Assembly (NCBI RefSeq): GCF_905147365.1
Contig: NC_056407.1
Location: forward strand, 18,273,980-18,337,979
From: Aricia agestis
Lineage: Eukaryota; Arthropoda; Insecta; Lepidoptera; Lycaenidae
Length of the DNA stretch: 64,000 nt
Reading direction: 5' to 3'
Every line of letters begins with the position of its first letter. Within the stretch, counting starts at the first letter, position 1. The translations under genes and the position numbers were made by a program. Shown piece after piece: positions 12,901-21,165 of the stretch. The notes under the pieces are model-generated. The model was given only the letters and a program-made list of their open reading frames with translations. It was not told the origin of the DNA and did no database searches.

Positions 12901-15640
12901 ACACGTACACACCCTAAAGTATTATCACTTATTTTTGTTACACACTGTATTTGGAATAGAATAGCTGTCATGTGTCACGATAATAATATGCCTATTTCCT
13001 ATTTCACACGATAGACCCTAAGGCTACGTAGCGGCACCTGGTGGCAAATATAATTTCAAACGCCCCCATTGACATAAATTCGTATCTTATTCACGTTATT
13101 GGTTAAAACTGGTTTTATGAAGCTCCGAGATAACACGGTTTAAAATATAAAAGTAGAACGTTTTGATTTTTAAACCCACTCATAACATTTCGTTGCTGAA
13201 GGGTTAAAGTCAAATTATTGCGTTGCTTCATCTCATACAAAGCATTTGGACGGCCAAGGCCGACAAAAACCGTAAAGGGGCGTTTACACGGGTAACTAAA
13301 GCCGCCAAAAACTTTGACCGCACGAAGCAAATCGACCGTCTGAAATGCAAATGGCAAAAAATTGCCATCATTTCGGAGATCGATTTTCGCAGTGCTACCA
13401 AAGTTGTGCGGCTTCAGACACCCGTGTGGTTTACACGCAAGTAATTTACACCCTTTACACAAGATACAAATATTATGGTTTAACGGGTTTACCCTCAGAT
13501 TCGCGCGCATGGACATGACCGCACACATGCGGCGGCACTGGGGCGAGCGCCCGCACGCGTGCGCGGCGTGCGGCAAACGGTTCACTACGGCCGCGCGACG
13601 CGACCAGCACATGCTCGTACACACTGGTATCAAACAATTTCTGCTGTATTTCAATTCAATTGAAATTTTGTTACTTTAATTAAGATTATAACGGTTAACA
13701 TTTTTAAATCTTCGCTAAGAATTTAAGTAATCATTAAATTACTGCGAGAAGGCCTAGAGTCTGAACAAAATATATTGTCAGTACTCGGGACGTAATGTAA
13801 ACTCAGTCTCTCGAGCTAGTATTTTGTGTAGTTTAGGTACTCATTGTATTAAAAGCAGTGACTTGATGAGCATTGTAAATTGCAATGACAAGAAAAATAA
13901 TTAACCGATTCAATGCGGCGCACGTTTTTGAAGACTTTCAGTCGTGGCGGCATACAATTTTCTCGTGAAACGTGAGCCGTGTCATACGCCATAGAAGTAG
14001 ATGACACGGCTACCGTGTCACCCGCCACGTTCAAAAACGTTTATTGTTTTTCTTGGTTTTTACGTGTTTATTAACTTAATTTATTTAATTGAACCCAAAC
14101 CATTGTTGTTAACGAAAGGCTACGTAGTTTTGAGTTGATTAAGAGTAGTTTTACTAAGTTTTAACCTGAAAATGGCAGGTAAGCGATTTTTTTATTCAGG
14201 TGTTGCAAAACTTTTGTAGGTTTCAAAGTTAGAAAAATTAGTTTATTTAATAGATCTGGGTTTCCGATGTATATTATACGTTCGTAGATTAAAAAAAAGT
14301 TCGTTGTTAAGTTTTTTTAACCAACTTCAAATAAGAAGTTTGTGAACCGATTATCAAAAATAGTGGATTTGTAATAATTTTATGTCAACGCAAGTATTTT
14401 TCTACATTATTGTTTAAAAAAATTTGCGAAAACTTGAAAGTCTAAAATAATATAGAATAATATGGGCTCCCAATATTACTTCTTTATTTTCTTAAAAGTT
14501 TACTACTAAAAAGTCCGGCCGCACATTATCCAAATTTCTGATCAGAAAAATACATTTTGACACGTCAGAATTCTGATAGCATGCGGGGTCCACAACAAAA
14601 TGTATGAACAGGGTGCGTTCCGGCGGACGTACGGCCGGGTTAAAAAAGAAGACAGCCCCTACTTTTTTCAATTCACATAATATTCAGAAACGAAGTCTAT
14701 AGGCTTGTTTTATTGCGTGGAAATTTAAGACGGTTTTGTTCGGAGTAGAACCTTCTAAACTGTAATTTGAGGTAGGTACAATCGCTTTCTAAATGACACA
14801 GCTCACGTGTCATACGCCACACGTTAAAAACCCATAAGACGCGGCTGCCGTGTAATCCGCAATGAATGCATCTTTTAAAAAAGGTTGACGGCCCCTACTT
14901 TTTTCAATTCACAGAATATTCAGAGGCGAAGCCTATAGCCTTGTTCTATGTGGAAAATTAAGATAATTTGTTCAGAGTAGAACCTTCTAAAGTGTAATTT
15001 GAGGGAGATACAAGCGTTTTTTTAAATGACACGGCTCACGTGTCATACGCCACACGTAAAAAACATGTATGACACGGCTCCCGTGTCATCCGCACTGAAT
15101 CGGTTAAGACGATGATGATTTAGATACACGTCATTTGAATAACATTTTATTTTCACAGCCGAAAATCCATATGAATGCGGCGTGTGCTCCGAGAAATTCA
15201 AGCGCAAAGCGTACCTCGCTCGGCACATGAAAAGTCACAAGGGAGACGACACCAAGAGTAATAGAGTGTCGGTCGTACAGCTGGCACCGCCTCGGGAGAA
15301 CGTTATCGTGAGCAACTACTCGAGAAAAACTGACGAGGAGCGAGCTAGCGATAGGTGCGAAACTGCGCCGGAGTACCACGATCACGATGTACCTTTGGAC
15401 GTGTCGCAAGCGTTGATTCTAGATGATAGCGATGTCAAAAACGAGGTCGTGGTCATCGACGAAGGATCCCATATTTCTTATCAGAACGAGGTGATATGCT
15501 TAGACTCCCAGGAGATACAATACGATCGAATCGAACTGGTGGATGATGTTGAATCGAAATTAGATGACGCGCAACAATTCGTGATGCAAATAGAGACGGT
15601 AGAGGGTCAGCTGATGATAAAAAAAATAACTAGCGAATAA
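965..15640 (+). CDS. ZAD-domain C2H2 zinc-finger protein, 13 exons, 654 aa
   Basis: Exons: 965-1108, 1196-1347, 1479-1582, 1758-1827, 1919-1938, 4296-4387, 4819-5008, 6686-6851, 8194-8358, 10501-10631, 12046-12166, 13499-13626, 15159-15640. All junctions are GT-AG and the total of 1965 nt closes in frame, which supports the model. Exons 1-2 encode an N-terminal ZAD (zf-AD) domain, an insect-expanded dimerisation module; its zinc ligands are CRAC near residue 14 and CSLC in exon 2. An acidic linker follows, then twelve C2H2 fingers from about residue 187 to 520, several with TGEKP-type linkers. The tail of about 130 aa is acidic and finger-free. The expected role is a sequence-specific nuclear DNA-binding regulator; the target is unknown. 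Oddities: fingers 4 and 6 have C-x1-C instead of C-x2-C, finger 10 has 11 instead of 12 residues between Cys and His, and exon 5 is only 20 nt. I cannot name the orthologue. The start is the first ATG before the ZAD. Confidence 0.93.
2028..2475 (+). repeat. Dispersed repeat, GGACCCTATTACTAAGAC family, copy 1
   Basis: It contains a GGTAAAAATGGGACCC motif, a CTGTCTG run, GGGGGCTCCCATACAACAA, and ends with CGCACTTGGCCGAC. Other copies are at 21618-21998, 23002-23512 and 30450-30928, with short fragments near 50870 and 58236. I recognise it as common in Lepidoptera but do not assign a class. It sits in intron 5 of the ZAD gene, preceded by a reversed Helitron end at 1983-2025. Confidence 0.75.
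2504..3413 (+). mobile_element. Helitron-like element carrying a nested MITE
   Basis: Starts TCTATACTAATATTATAAA at 2504 and ends CTAG at 3410-3413 before T, after the hairpin and GGGCAACAG stretch. It is interrupted at 2763-3004 by a TIR element with an 8-bp target-site duplication. Lies in intron 5 of the ZAD gene. Confidence 0.8.
2763..3004. mobile_element. Nested MITE with 24-bp perfect TIRs and 8-bp TSD
   Basis: The ends CTACGAATAATAAAAACT and AGTTTTTATTATTCGTAG belong to perfect 24-bp inverted termini. The duplicated target GCTGACGC is at 2755-2762 and 3005-3012. The uninterrupted Helitron copy at 5742-6342 carries a single related site here. An 8-bp duplication fits hAT-type (or P-type) transposition. 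Confidence 0.88.
3414..3811 (-). mobile_element. Inverted, 3'-truncated Helitron-like copy
   Basis: Read on the minus strand it starts TCTATACTAATATTATAAA at 3811 and matches 2504 onward (the Ser-like CTGTCTG run and the AGATGGCGCCGTGCG stretch). It stops just beside the 3' end of the forward copy. The pair therefore forms an inverted dimer. It includes a short palindrome at 3842-3914 only as right-hand flank. Confidence 0.75.
3842..3914. repeat. 73-bp palindrome
   Basis: The arms GCCTTCACATTACGTCGC and GCGACATAATGTGAAGGC close around a CAG/GCA-rich centre. A foldback MITE or its remnant in intron 5 of the ZAD gene. Confidence 0.75.
4003..4245. mobile_element. Foldback element, about 240 bp
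   Basis: An outer inverted repeat pairs 4003-4042 (contains GAACACAATAACTAAC) with 4209-4245. The inner part repeats GGCTACACATATA in both halves. It ends about 50 bp before exon 6 of the ZAD gene. Confidence 0.7.
5186..5740 (+). mobile_element. SINE-like repeat, nearly full length, itself interrupted
   Basis: Runs from TACACGTGGGAGAGCC through a CCCTACCC/CCCTTCCC-rich centre and AGGCCGGCAACGCACCTG to GTTTGCCCCCTTATTTCATA and an A-rich tail. It is flanked by AAAGT. A MITE (5501-5701) interrupts it after CATCAGGTGACC. The A tail and the many 5'-truncated relatives point to LINE-mediated retrotransposition. Confidence 0.8.
5501..5701. mobile_element. MITE, GGGGCTAAAATGG family, copy 1
   Basis: About 200 bp with termini GGGGCTAAAATGG and CCATTTTAGCCCC. 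It is inserted inside the SINE-like repeat. It is nearly identical to 7949-8152, so the family looks young. Confidence 0.88.
6475..6628. mobile_element. MITE, GTACCATC...GATAGTAC family
   Basis: Inverted termini of about 30 bp contain GATTCCTAGGCAGTTG on the left and its complement on the right. Ends 57 bp before exon 8 of the ZAD gene. Relatives: 16902-17053, 18315-18509, 38329-38494 and a fragment near 4729-4765. Confidence 0.78.
7363..7540. mobile_element. Long palindrome, about 75-bp arms
   Basis: The left arm (through TTAGACCGCGCACAAA and GTGTTACTCCCTTCAC) is nearly perfectly complementary to the right arm. The short centre itself contains the hairpin CGACAT/ATGTCG. Lies in intron 8 of the ZAD gene. 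Confidence 0.88.
7605..7910. repeat. About 300-bp repeat shared with the LRRC40 5' flank
   Basis: Colinear with 63590-63895, with small indels. Shared stretches include GTATTCACTTGGATTTTG and CACGGCCTGTGTCGATAT. It contains no gene. Either a dispersed repeat or a duplicated segment. Confidence 0.85.
7949..8152. mobile_element. MITE, GGGGCTAAAATGG family, copy 2
   Basis: Termini AGCGGGGCTAAAATGGTC and GACCATTTTAGCCCCGCT are perfect 18-bp inverted repeats. It ends 41 bp before exon 9 of the ZAD gene, so it occupies the branch-point and polypyrimidine neighbourhood. Confidence 0.9.
8587..8778 (-). mobile_element. Helitron-like terminal fragments
   Basis: A reversed 3' end (AGCTGTTGCCCGCGACTTCG) opens the stretch. 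A second GC-hairpin end with CCCGCCCCGGCTTCG lies near 8709. Confidence 0.55.
8779..9889. mobile_element. 1.1-kb element with Helitron-like ends in inverted orientation and nested foldbacks
   Basis: Both ends, read inward, begin TCTATACTAATATTA and continue ATAAAGAGGTAAACTTT, giving TIRs of about 37 bp. Inside, 8838-9270 is a compound inverted repeat in which CCCACACCCACCGCCCACGG and GTTGTTCAGGGAAGTAGCTA occur in both orientations. Lies in intron 9 of the ZAD gene. Confidence 0.78.
10649..10772. mobile_element. Palindromic MITE next to a splice donor
   Basis: Arms of about 44 bp (GGCTCCCACACAAAACTG ... CAGTTTTGTGTGGGAGGCC) flank a 34-bp centre. The left edge is 17 bp from the exon 10 donor of the ZAD gene. 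A related AT-rich stretch is near 51130-51190. Confidence 0.85.
11004..11486. mobile_element. hAT-like non-autonomous element with 8-bp TSD
   Basis: Ends CAGTGTTGCCAGAT and its imperfect complement ATCTGGCAACACTA. The target ATAAGCCG is duplicated at 10996-11003 and 11487-11494. The interior has GGGG-rich stretches near both ends. A smaller TA-flanked element is nested at 11239-11368. Lies in intron 10 of the ZAD gene. Confidence 0.9.
11239..11368. mobile_element. Tc1/mariner-like MITE nested in the hAT-like element
   Basis: Termini CAGTTCGACAAGGCTTTA and TAAAGCCTTGTCGAGCTG are flanked by TA on both sides, as in TA-targeting elements. 130 bp, no ORF. Confidence 0.85.
12257..12411. mobile_element. 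Foldback MITE, about 60-bp arms
   Basis: The left arm TGCGTTTCCACCAGA...TTTTGCGAGGAATGTG pairs with the right arm ending TCTGGTGGAAACGCA. Lies in intron 11 of the ZAD gene. Confidence 0.85.
12686..12949. mobile_element. Palindromic MITE, TACAGGGTGTAAC family, copy 1
   Basis: A 264-bp near-perfect palindrome. The arms run through AGTGATAATACTTTAGGG, CACTGTGAAAGTAGCAGC and TTCACTTTTGTATGG. A second near-complete copy is at 59001-59259, and a disrupted copy spans 20161-20834. Confidence 0.92.
13627..15158 (+). other. Intron 12 of the ZAD gene, with a threefold GACACGG repeat
   Basis: A stretch with GACACGGCTCACGTGTCATACGCC recurs as three related blocks near 13965-14040, 14795-14870 and 15025-15105. 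Each pairs a GTGTCATACGCC half with a GTGTCATCCGC half. The rest is AT-rich with no recognisable gene. Confidence 0.6.
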
Positions 15641-15719
15641 AGTGAATTCCAGCAAGCTTGGTACCTAAAAATGCTATACTAGGAAATAATTTTAAAAATG
15701 TAGATATTGTAATTAGTTT

Positions 15720-15756
15720 AATAAAACAATATAAAATAATACTTGTCGTTTTTATT
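15720..15756. terminator. Facing polyadenylation signals of the convergent ZAD and SCO1 genes
   Basis: AATAAA at 15720-15725 on the plus strand lies 80 nt after the ZAD stop. AATAAA on the minus strand at 15756-15751 lies 51 nt after the SCO1 stop. With cleavage 10-30 nt downstream of each, the two transcripts would meet or overlap. Confidence 0.65.
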
Positions 15757-15806
15757 TAACAAAATAAATTAGTGATTGCATTTAACTATAAATCTATTGG
15801 CATTGT

Positions 15807-17848
15807 TCAAAACCATGAAGTCTTCTTTCCATCCTCATATTTCTTAATATTAACGAGCATGGATTCATGTATATCCTTGGCTGTTCTGTTTTGTCCATAA
15901 TAGTCAACAAATTCGCCATCAGGATTCACTAAATAAATAATTATTGTGTGGTCCACCTGGAACATAATTATACCAACTATCAATATCACAATATGCTTAT
16001 CAGCTAAGTTGATGAACATGTGTTCAACATAAGATTTCATTTCAAAACTTAGTTTATTTTAAACATATTTTTTCTTGGTTCATCAATGTCTTTTTTGCAG
16101 TTATAAGGGCCAGCGTTTCGGTGTCGTATCGCAAAAACAAAATCGCACAGAAATGCGATGCGTTGTTACAACGCAAAAATATCATCGGAAATGTCGCTGA
16201 CGCATCGCAGATTTCCACGATGCGTTCTGCGACGTCGTAGATTTTTACGATACAGCGTGTTGTGGCCTGGCTCTAAGGTATTAGTAACACAGTCGTAGTT
16301 AGTGAACACTCATTGCACATTATTACCAAAGAAAAAGCACCATTTATGATTATTTTTCAAGGACAATTTATACGTGGGAGAGCCATGCTTCGGCACGAAT
16401 GGGCCCGCTCGACTGGAGAAATACCACGTCCACACAGAAAACCGGCGTGAAACAGCGCTAGTGCTATGTTTCGCAGAGTGAGTTTACCGGAGGCCCAATC
16501 CCCTACCCTATTCCCTTCCCTACCATCCCCTATTCCCTTCCCATCCTTACCCTGCCCTATTACCCTATTCCCTCTTAAAAGGCCAGCAACGCACCTGCAG
16601 CTCTTCTGATGCTGCTAGTGTCCATGGGCGACGGAAGTTGCTTTCCATCAGGTGACCCGCTTGCTTGTTTGCCCCCTTATTCCATAAAAAAAAGACAGTA
16701 CTTACAATATAATCATTATCGACATCCTGCGGTCCAGCACTAAAGTACACACGATAGGATTTGCACGCCTTCTGCACTTGCTCCAGTGTACCAGACAGCC
16801 CCAACAACCTTGGAGTGAATTCTTTGCAGTACCTATTAATAATAAAATTGGAGTAATGCACTTTAACATAATGTTATTTTGATTAATTCAAAGTACAAAG
16901 TGTACCATTGAAGAAACTGATTCATAGGCAGTTGACAGACCTATGTCATTTGGTCGGATTATGTCAAGTTAATGTAAGTAGTCATCCGTTGGCTGGGTTT
17001 GGCAAAACACAACCAAAGTAGGTTTGCCTATGAATCCACTTCTCTGATAGTATATAGTCAGCAATATTGTGATTTTCTTTTATGTAAATTTGTGAATGTC
17101 ATTTACTTACTTTCCCACCATTTCTGGAGTGTCTCTTTGAGGGTCCACAGATATGAATAGCGGTTGAAGTGGTGGGGCGGATGGCATTTTATCTGGAAAA
17201 TAAAAATTATCATGATAAATAGCATAGTGCATAAATAAAGATAATATACTTTAAAAAAATAAGACAGTGAAAATTTACCGTGCATGTTCACAACTTCTGC
17301 TAATTTCTCCAATTCATCCGGACATATGTCTGGGCAGTGTGTAAATCCAAAATAAATTAACATCCATTTACCAAGGAAATCTGTGCTTTTGACTAGTTTG
17401 CCCTGCAATAGGAATATTAACTGTATACTGTATACATTAATTAAAAGGATTTCACAATTTAAAAAACAAATTGCACAACAGCAAAATAAGTCTCTTCTTT
17501 AAATTTTCAGTTGTATGACTTGTTGCGAGGTGGTAGAAGCTGTGTATGTTAACAGAGAATAATGTATACTTGTGGATCCACTAATTCAAATGTGCCTCCT
17601 ATTTTTGCTTTTCCAATTTGTCTTTTTCTTTCGCGATCAACAGCGTCTTGTTTTTCTTTTCTTACATACATCATAAAACCGGTAAGTCCCCCAGCGACTG
17701 CCGCTGTTACTGCCATGGACTTCCATGTTATCGGTCCAATAACATTCTTAGGTTTTCTTTTAGGTGGTACAGCACATAGTTTCACTGGTGTGGTTGATAA
17801 GAATCGGCTTAGCGCAGGCCTCAGTGAATATCTTAATATACTGTTCAT
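15807..17848 (-). CDS. SCO1: SCO1-type cytochrome c oxidase assembly copper chaperone, 5 exons, 253 aa
   Basis: Exons on the minus strand: 17848-17570, 17402-17279, 17192-17111, 16832-16706, 15956-15807; 762 nt, in frame, GT-AG introns. The N-terminus is basic and Ser/Thr-rich, like a mitochondrial presequence. A hydrophobic membrane anchor at about residues 44-63 (AVTAAVAGGLTGFMMYV) follows, then a thioredoxin-like domain. The copper ligands are visible: the CPDIC motif (Cys116, Cys120) in exon 2 and the distal His in VDH (His207) at the start of exon 5. The motifs SVDPQRDTP and GLSGT are characteristic of the family. SCO proteins deliver copper to the CuA centre of cytochrome c oxidase subunit II at the inner mitochondrial membrane. 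The length matches animal SCO proteins. SCO1 and SCO2 cannot be told apart here; insects commonly have one gene. The SINE-like repeat (16366-16693) and a MITE (16902-17053) lie in its introns. Confidence 0.96.
16107..16277. mobile_element. Degenerate TIR element in SCO1 intron 4
   Basis: The left end GGCCAGCGTTTCGG...GTATCGCAAAAA and the right end TTTTTACGATAC...GTGGCCTGGC are imperfectly complementary. The middle is rich in GCGATGCG-type words. No ORF. Confidence 0.5.
16366..16693 (+). mobile_element. SINE-like repeat, near full length
   Basis: Same family as 5186-5740 but uninterrupted. It runs from ACGTGGGAGAGCC to GCCCCCTTATTCCATA plus an A tail. It is antisense to SCO1, in intron 4, and ends 13 bp from the exon 4 donor. 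Confidence 0.85.
16902..17053. mobile_element. MITE, GTACCATC...GATAGTAT family
   Basis: The left end GTACCATTGAAGAAACTG and the right end CACTTCTCTGATAGTAT, with the GGCAGTTGAC block, match 6475-6628. Lies in SCO1 intron 3. Confidence 0.75.
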
Positions 17849-20242
17849 ATTAAAGGAACCTTATGTAACCGGTAGTCATAAAGTTATGGTAATCCTTATT
17901 GTTATTATTTAACAGAAATATATAATTGGAAATAAATGCAATGTTTGTGGAAATATAAATTTAGCGGAATCGCGAAAACGACAAATGACAAATGCACATT
18001 TGTGTCTTGACAGTGACACTGACAGCCAACTGGCGGCCAATTGACATCTGTAATCTGTTTTTGACATTGACAGTCATTCGTCTTTAAATAAAAACTTTAT
18101 TGCAAGAAAATGCACATTCGCGGCGTTATATAAGTCTACCAAGTACCAGGATCTGATCCGGTACGTAACGATATTTTTTCGGGTATTCGATAACGTTATG
18201 AAGCCCTGCAATCGCCACCCTCAGCCTTGGCCCTTGACCACCGCCCACGTAACACGTTAAAGCCTATGCCTAAAAATAGAGTGAGTAAATCATGTTACAT
18301 ATTGTATGATGTAGGTACTATCAAAGAAGTTGATTCGTTGATTCCTAGACATATGACGGACAGGCTAAGTAATTTGGTCGCGTTTAATCTAACCCTAACC
18401 CATCCCACTAATCACAGCTAACATTGAATTAACATATTATTAGCCGACCACAGTCCACATGACGTCTAGGTCCTTCAACTGCCTAGAAATCAATTTCCTC
18501 GACGGTATATTTTCTTTGAAACTATACTATCAAACTACTATCAAAGAAATTGATTATAAGCAGGTGGCTGACCTATGTGATTTGTTGAAATTTATCAGTT
18601 ACTACTTACTGTTAATCAGTTACCTCCAACTTTTTAGCGTTACCTCCTAACTTGTTTAGCCTCCCTGATTTTTTAACTACCGTAACTAATTAATGCTAAG
18701 TACCTACTCACATACGATTTTACTTGCTAGTTTTAATCCTAATCGAGCAAAAACCACCGTGTGGACCGCAAAACTCAAAGCTCGAACGCTCGCATCGAGC
18801 CAGCTCTATGGAATTAAATATATCGATTTGGAGTAAAACTAAAGCAATGCTGAATGTGTGGACGAAAGCCCGAACCGTGTTTTTAACCGACTTCCAAAAA
18901 GGAGGAGGTTATATGTTCATCTGTTTATATATATATATATATATTTTTTGTATGTTCAACGACCACTTCGCCGTTAGTGGACCGATTTTCAAGATTTTTT
19001 CGGTTTAGTGTGGGGTTTAATCCGAATTTGGTACCATGTTCATAAAAAAGGTGACTTGATGTTGGGATCTATAAGTAATCGAGGAAATTCCTCGCTATTA
19101 ATACTAAAACCCCATACATAATTATTATAAATTAATTATGATTTCGATTCATAATTTGAAGTATTTCAAATGGAATCTTATAGTAATTTTGGATAAATAA
19201 TGAAATATTTCAAGTAAATCCTACCAAAAAGTAAGATTTTGCACCAAGATATACCATGGTTCGAAGGTGGTGAACAGAACTCTAATCTCCTTGAAGATAC
19301 ATCTTTGGGGGTTTCGATGTTGTTTTAAGAACTGAAAGCATATGCTACTAAGCATATTAGATTATTCGTCATCATCATCACTTCCCTCACACCATGCATC
19401 ATCGTATTTTGAGCCTATTTAGTACTTTTCATAGTCAGAATATGCTTTTAAACAATACACTGTCGTTTGATGAGTGATTTTGTGAAAATCCTTTTGTTAT
19501 TTTAAAATATTATTTGGTACTTGGCGTACCAAGGAAGAAAGGTAACAGGATCCTTATGTAATCGAATAAACTCCTCAAAATTTAAATGGAAACATTTGGC
19601 GATTTTGCTTTTGTATAAAGTATTCCAGCATAATATGTTACCAAAAGTAAGATTTTGCACCAAGATATACCATAGTCCGAAGGTGTTGAACATGTTGAAG
19701 TTTGAACACACAACCTGTGTGCCAAATTTCATAACGCTAGGACATTTGGAAGTAGCCTCTAAAGTTCGTAGATGAACCGACTCACGCTTGACCGATTTCT
19801 ACGACTTCATTTTTTGTCAATCTACATAATATATATAACACATGATCTGTTGTGCCTTTTATAACGCTACGACAATTATTTGAAGTGGCCTAGAGGTTTT
19901 GATTACCGGTCAGTGAGTGAGTGAGTGCCAAAATAAGCTGTTTTTACAGGGAGATATTTCAGGATCTACAGGACTACCGAACCTTTATCTATGAAATTGG
20001 GTATACTGCTTAAGTACTAGTATATATAATAATTACGTGAGTATGATTTTATCTTTGCTCTCGCAATAGCCACTGAGATACAGGGGGGTCAAAAGTGCGT
20101 CGAAACGGTTCGTGTAAATAATGCATTGCAAGCGCGCGGCCTGCTCTTCCGTGCGCTGTGATACAGAGTGTAACAAAACTAAGTATTAATACGTGTGTGT
20201 AATGACTAATGTGTGTGGGTCCCCTATAGGGATAGGCAGCGC

Positions 20243-20366
20243 TAAAAGGCCGGCAATGCACCTGCAGCTCTTCTAATGTTACGAGTGCCAATGGGGGACA
20301 TAGTTGCTCAGCTTCCCATCAGGTGACCCGTTTGCTCGTTTGCCCCCTTATTTTATAATGTAAAAA
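20243..20366 (+). mobile_element. SINE-like repeat, 5'-truncated
   Basis: Starts at AAAAGGCCGGCAATGCACC and keeps the 3' end GTTTGCCCCCTTATTTTATA. It is inserted into a copy of the palindromic MITE family. The 3'-intact, 5'-truncated form is the retrotransposition signature. Confidence 0.75.
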
Positions 20367-20548
20367 CATTTTTTTCACTTTTGTATGAAAAAATGCATGC
20401 CGCTTGCGAAAACAAATCACAAAAAAATTTGCTCTTTCAAGGCTGCTACTTTCACAGTGACCTCTATAGAAGAGACACAATATACAGTAGATACAGTACA
20501 CAGGCGCGGTCCGAAGGGGTCCGGGGGAAGTCACAGGGGACATGACAA

Positions 20549-20755
20549 CCCCCCCCCCCCCCCCCCCACCCCCAAATCTAAGGTCAAATTGAAAAAATCT
20601 CAAAATCTTGCTTCGTAATAAAAGGAAATTTCTAGCTATCCCCTAACCGCCACTGCGTCCGACCTTAGACAGCTGTCAACCCAGAACCGTCCGTGGGCGC
20701 AGATAAAAAAAAAAAAATTAGTGTAGTGAGTAGTGAGTGACCCCCCCCCCCCCCC
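20549..20755. repeat. Two poly(C) tracts
   Basis: C19 at 20549-20567 and C15 at 20741-20755, about 175 bp apart and in the same orientation. Long homopolymeric C is rare in this AT-rich DNA. Tract lengths may be affected by sequencing error. Confidence 0.75.
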
Positions 20756-21106
20756 AATTTCAGGCTGCGGCCGCGCCTGACAGTACACACCCTAAACTCT
20801 AAAGTATTATCACTTAGTTTTGTTACACCCTGTTTAGGTAGACAAACTAAGTATTTTTTTATGGTCATAGGCATGGATTTACACCCGTCCGGCCCCCTCA
20901 GGCCCGATTCCTCGGCGACCTCAAATCTACCCAAGTTCCCAACCTTTCCCCAAGCAGATTCATAAAGTCTCTCAAGTTGTTTTGATAAAGTTAACATTAG
21001 AGCAATTATATGCAGTTTAATTTTGAAATTCGCGAGTCGTGAGGCGCAGTGACGAAAACAGCAGGGGCGGTGCCGCCGCAACCGCAGACGGGGCAGACCG
21101 CCGGTT

Positions 21107-21135
21107 TATATACCCCGGCTTCGGATCCTCACACT
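21107..21135 (+). promoter_or_regulatory. TATA box and probable start site of the cuticle gene
   Basis: TATATA at 21107-21112 is followed about 25 bp on by TCCTCACACTT (21125-21135), an initiator-like TCACA. The ATG is at 21166, giving a 5'UTR of about 35 nt, typical of insect cuticle genes. Confidence 0.65.
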
Positions 21136-21165
21136 TAGAGGACCCTCACAACACGAAGCTGCAAG

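Larger units (their letters stand above)
18000..21100. other. Intergenic stretch between SCO1 and the cuticle gene, repeat-filled
   Basis: The divergent 5' ends are 3.3 kb apart. The interval holds a GTACTATC MITE (18315-18509), an AACCGACTTCCAAAAAGGAG repeat (18885-19800, with relatives at 24880-25500 and 49590-50289), a disrupted copy of the palindromic family (20161-20834), a 5'-truncated SINE-like fragment (20243-20366) and two long C tracts. No convincing gene was seen on either strand. Confidence 0.6.

Noticed and set aside
12558..12971. 137-codon minus-strand ORF
   Set aside because: Runs through the palindromic MITE at 12686-12949 and encodes mirror-like low-information sequence.
13115..13654. 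179-codon minus-strand ORF
   Set aside because: It is the complement of zinc-finger exon 12 plus flanking repeat. The plus-strand exon has the C2H2 pattern and splice sites.
20665..21081. 138-codon minus-strand ORF upstream of the cuticle gene
   Set aside because: Covers repeat sequence and the C15 tract (read as a Gly run). No domain, no transcript signals.
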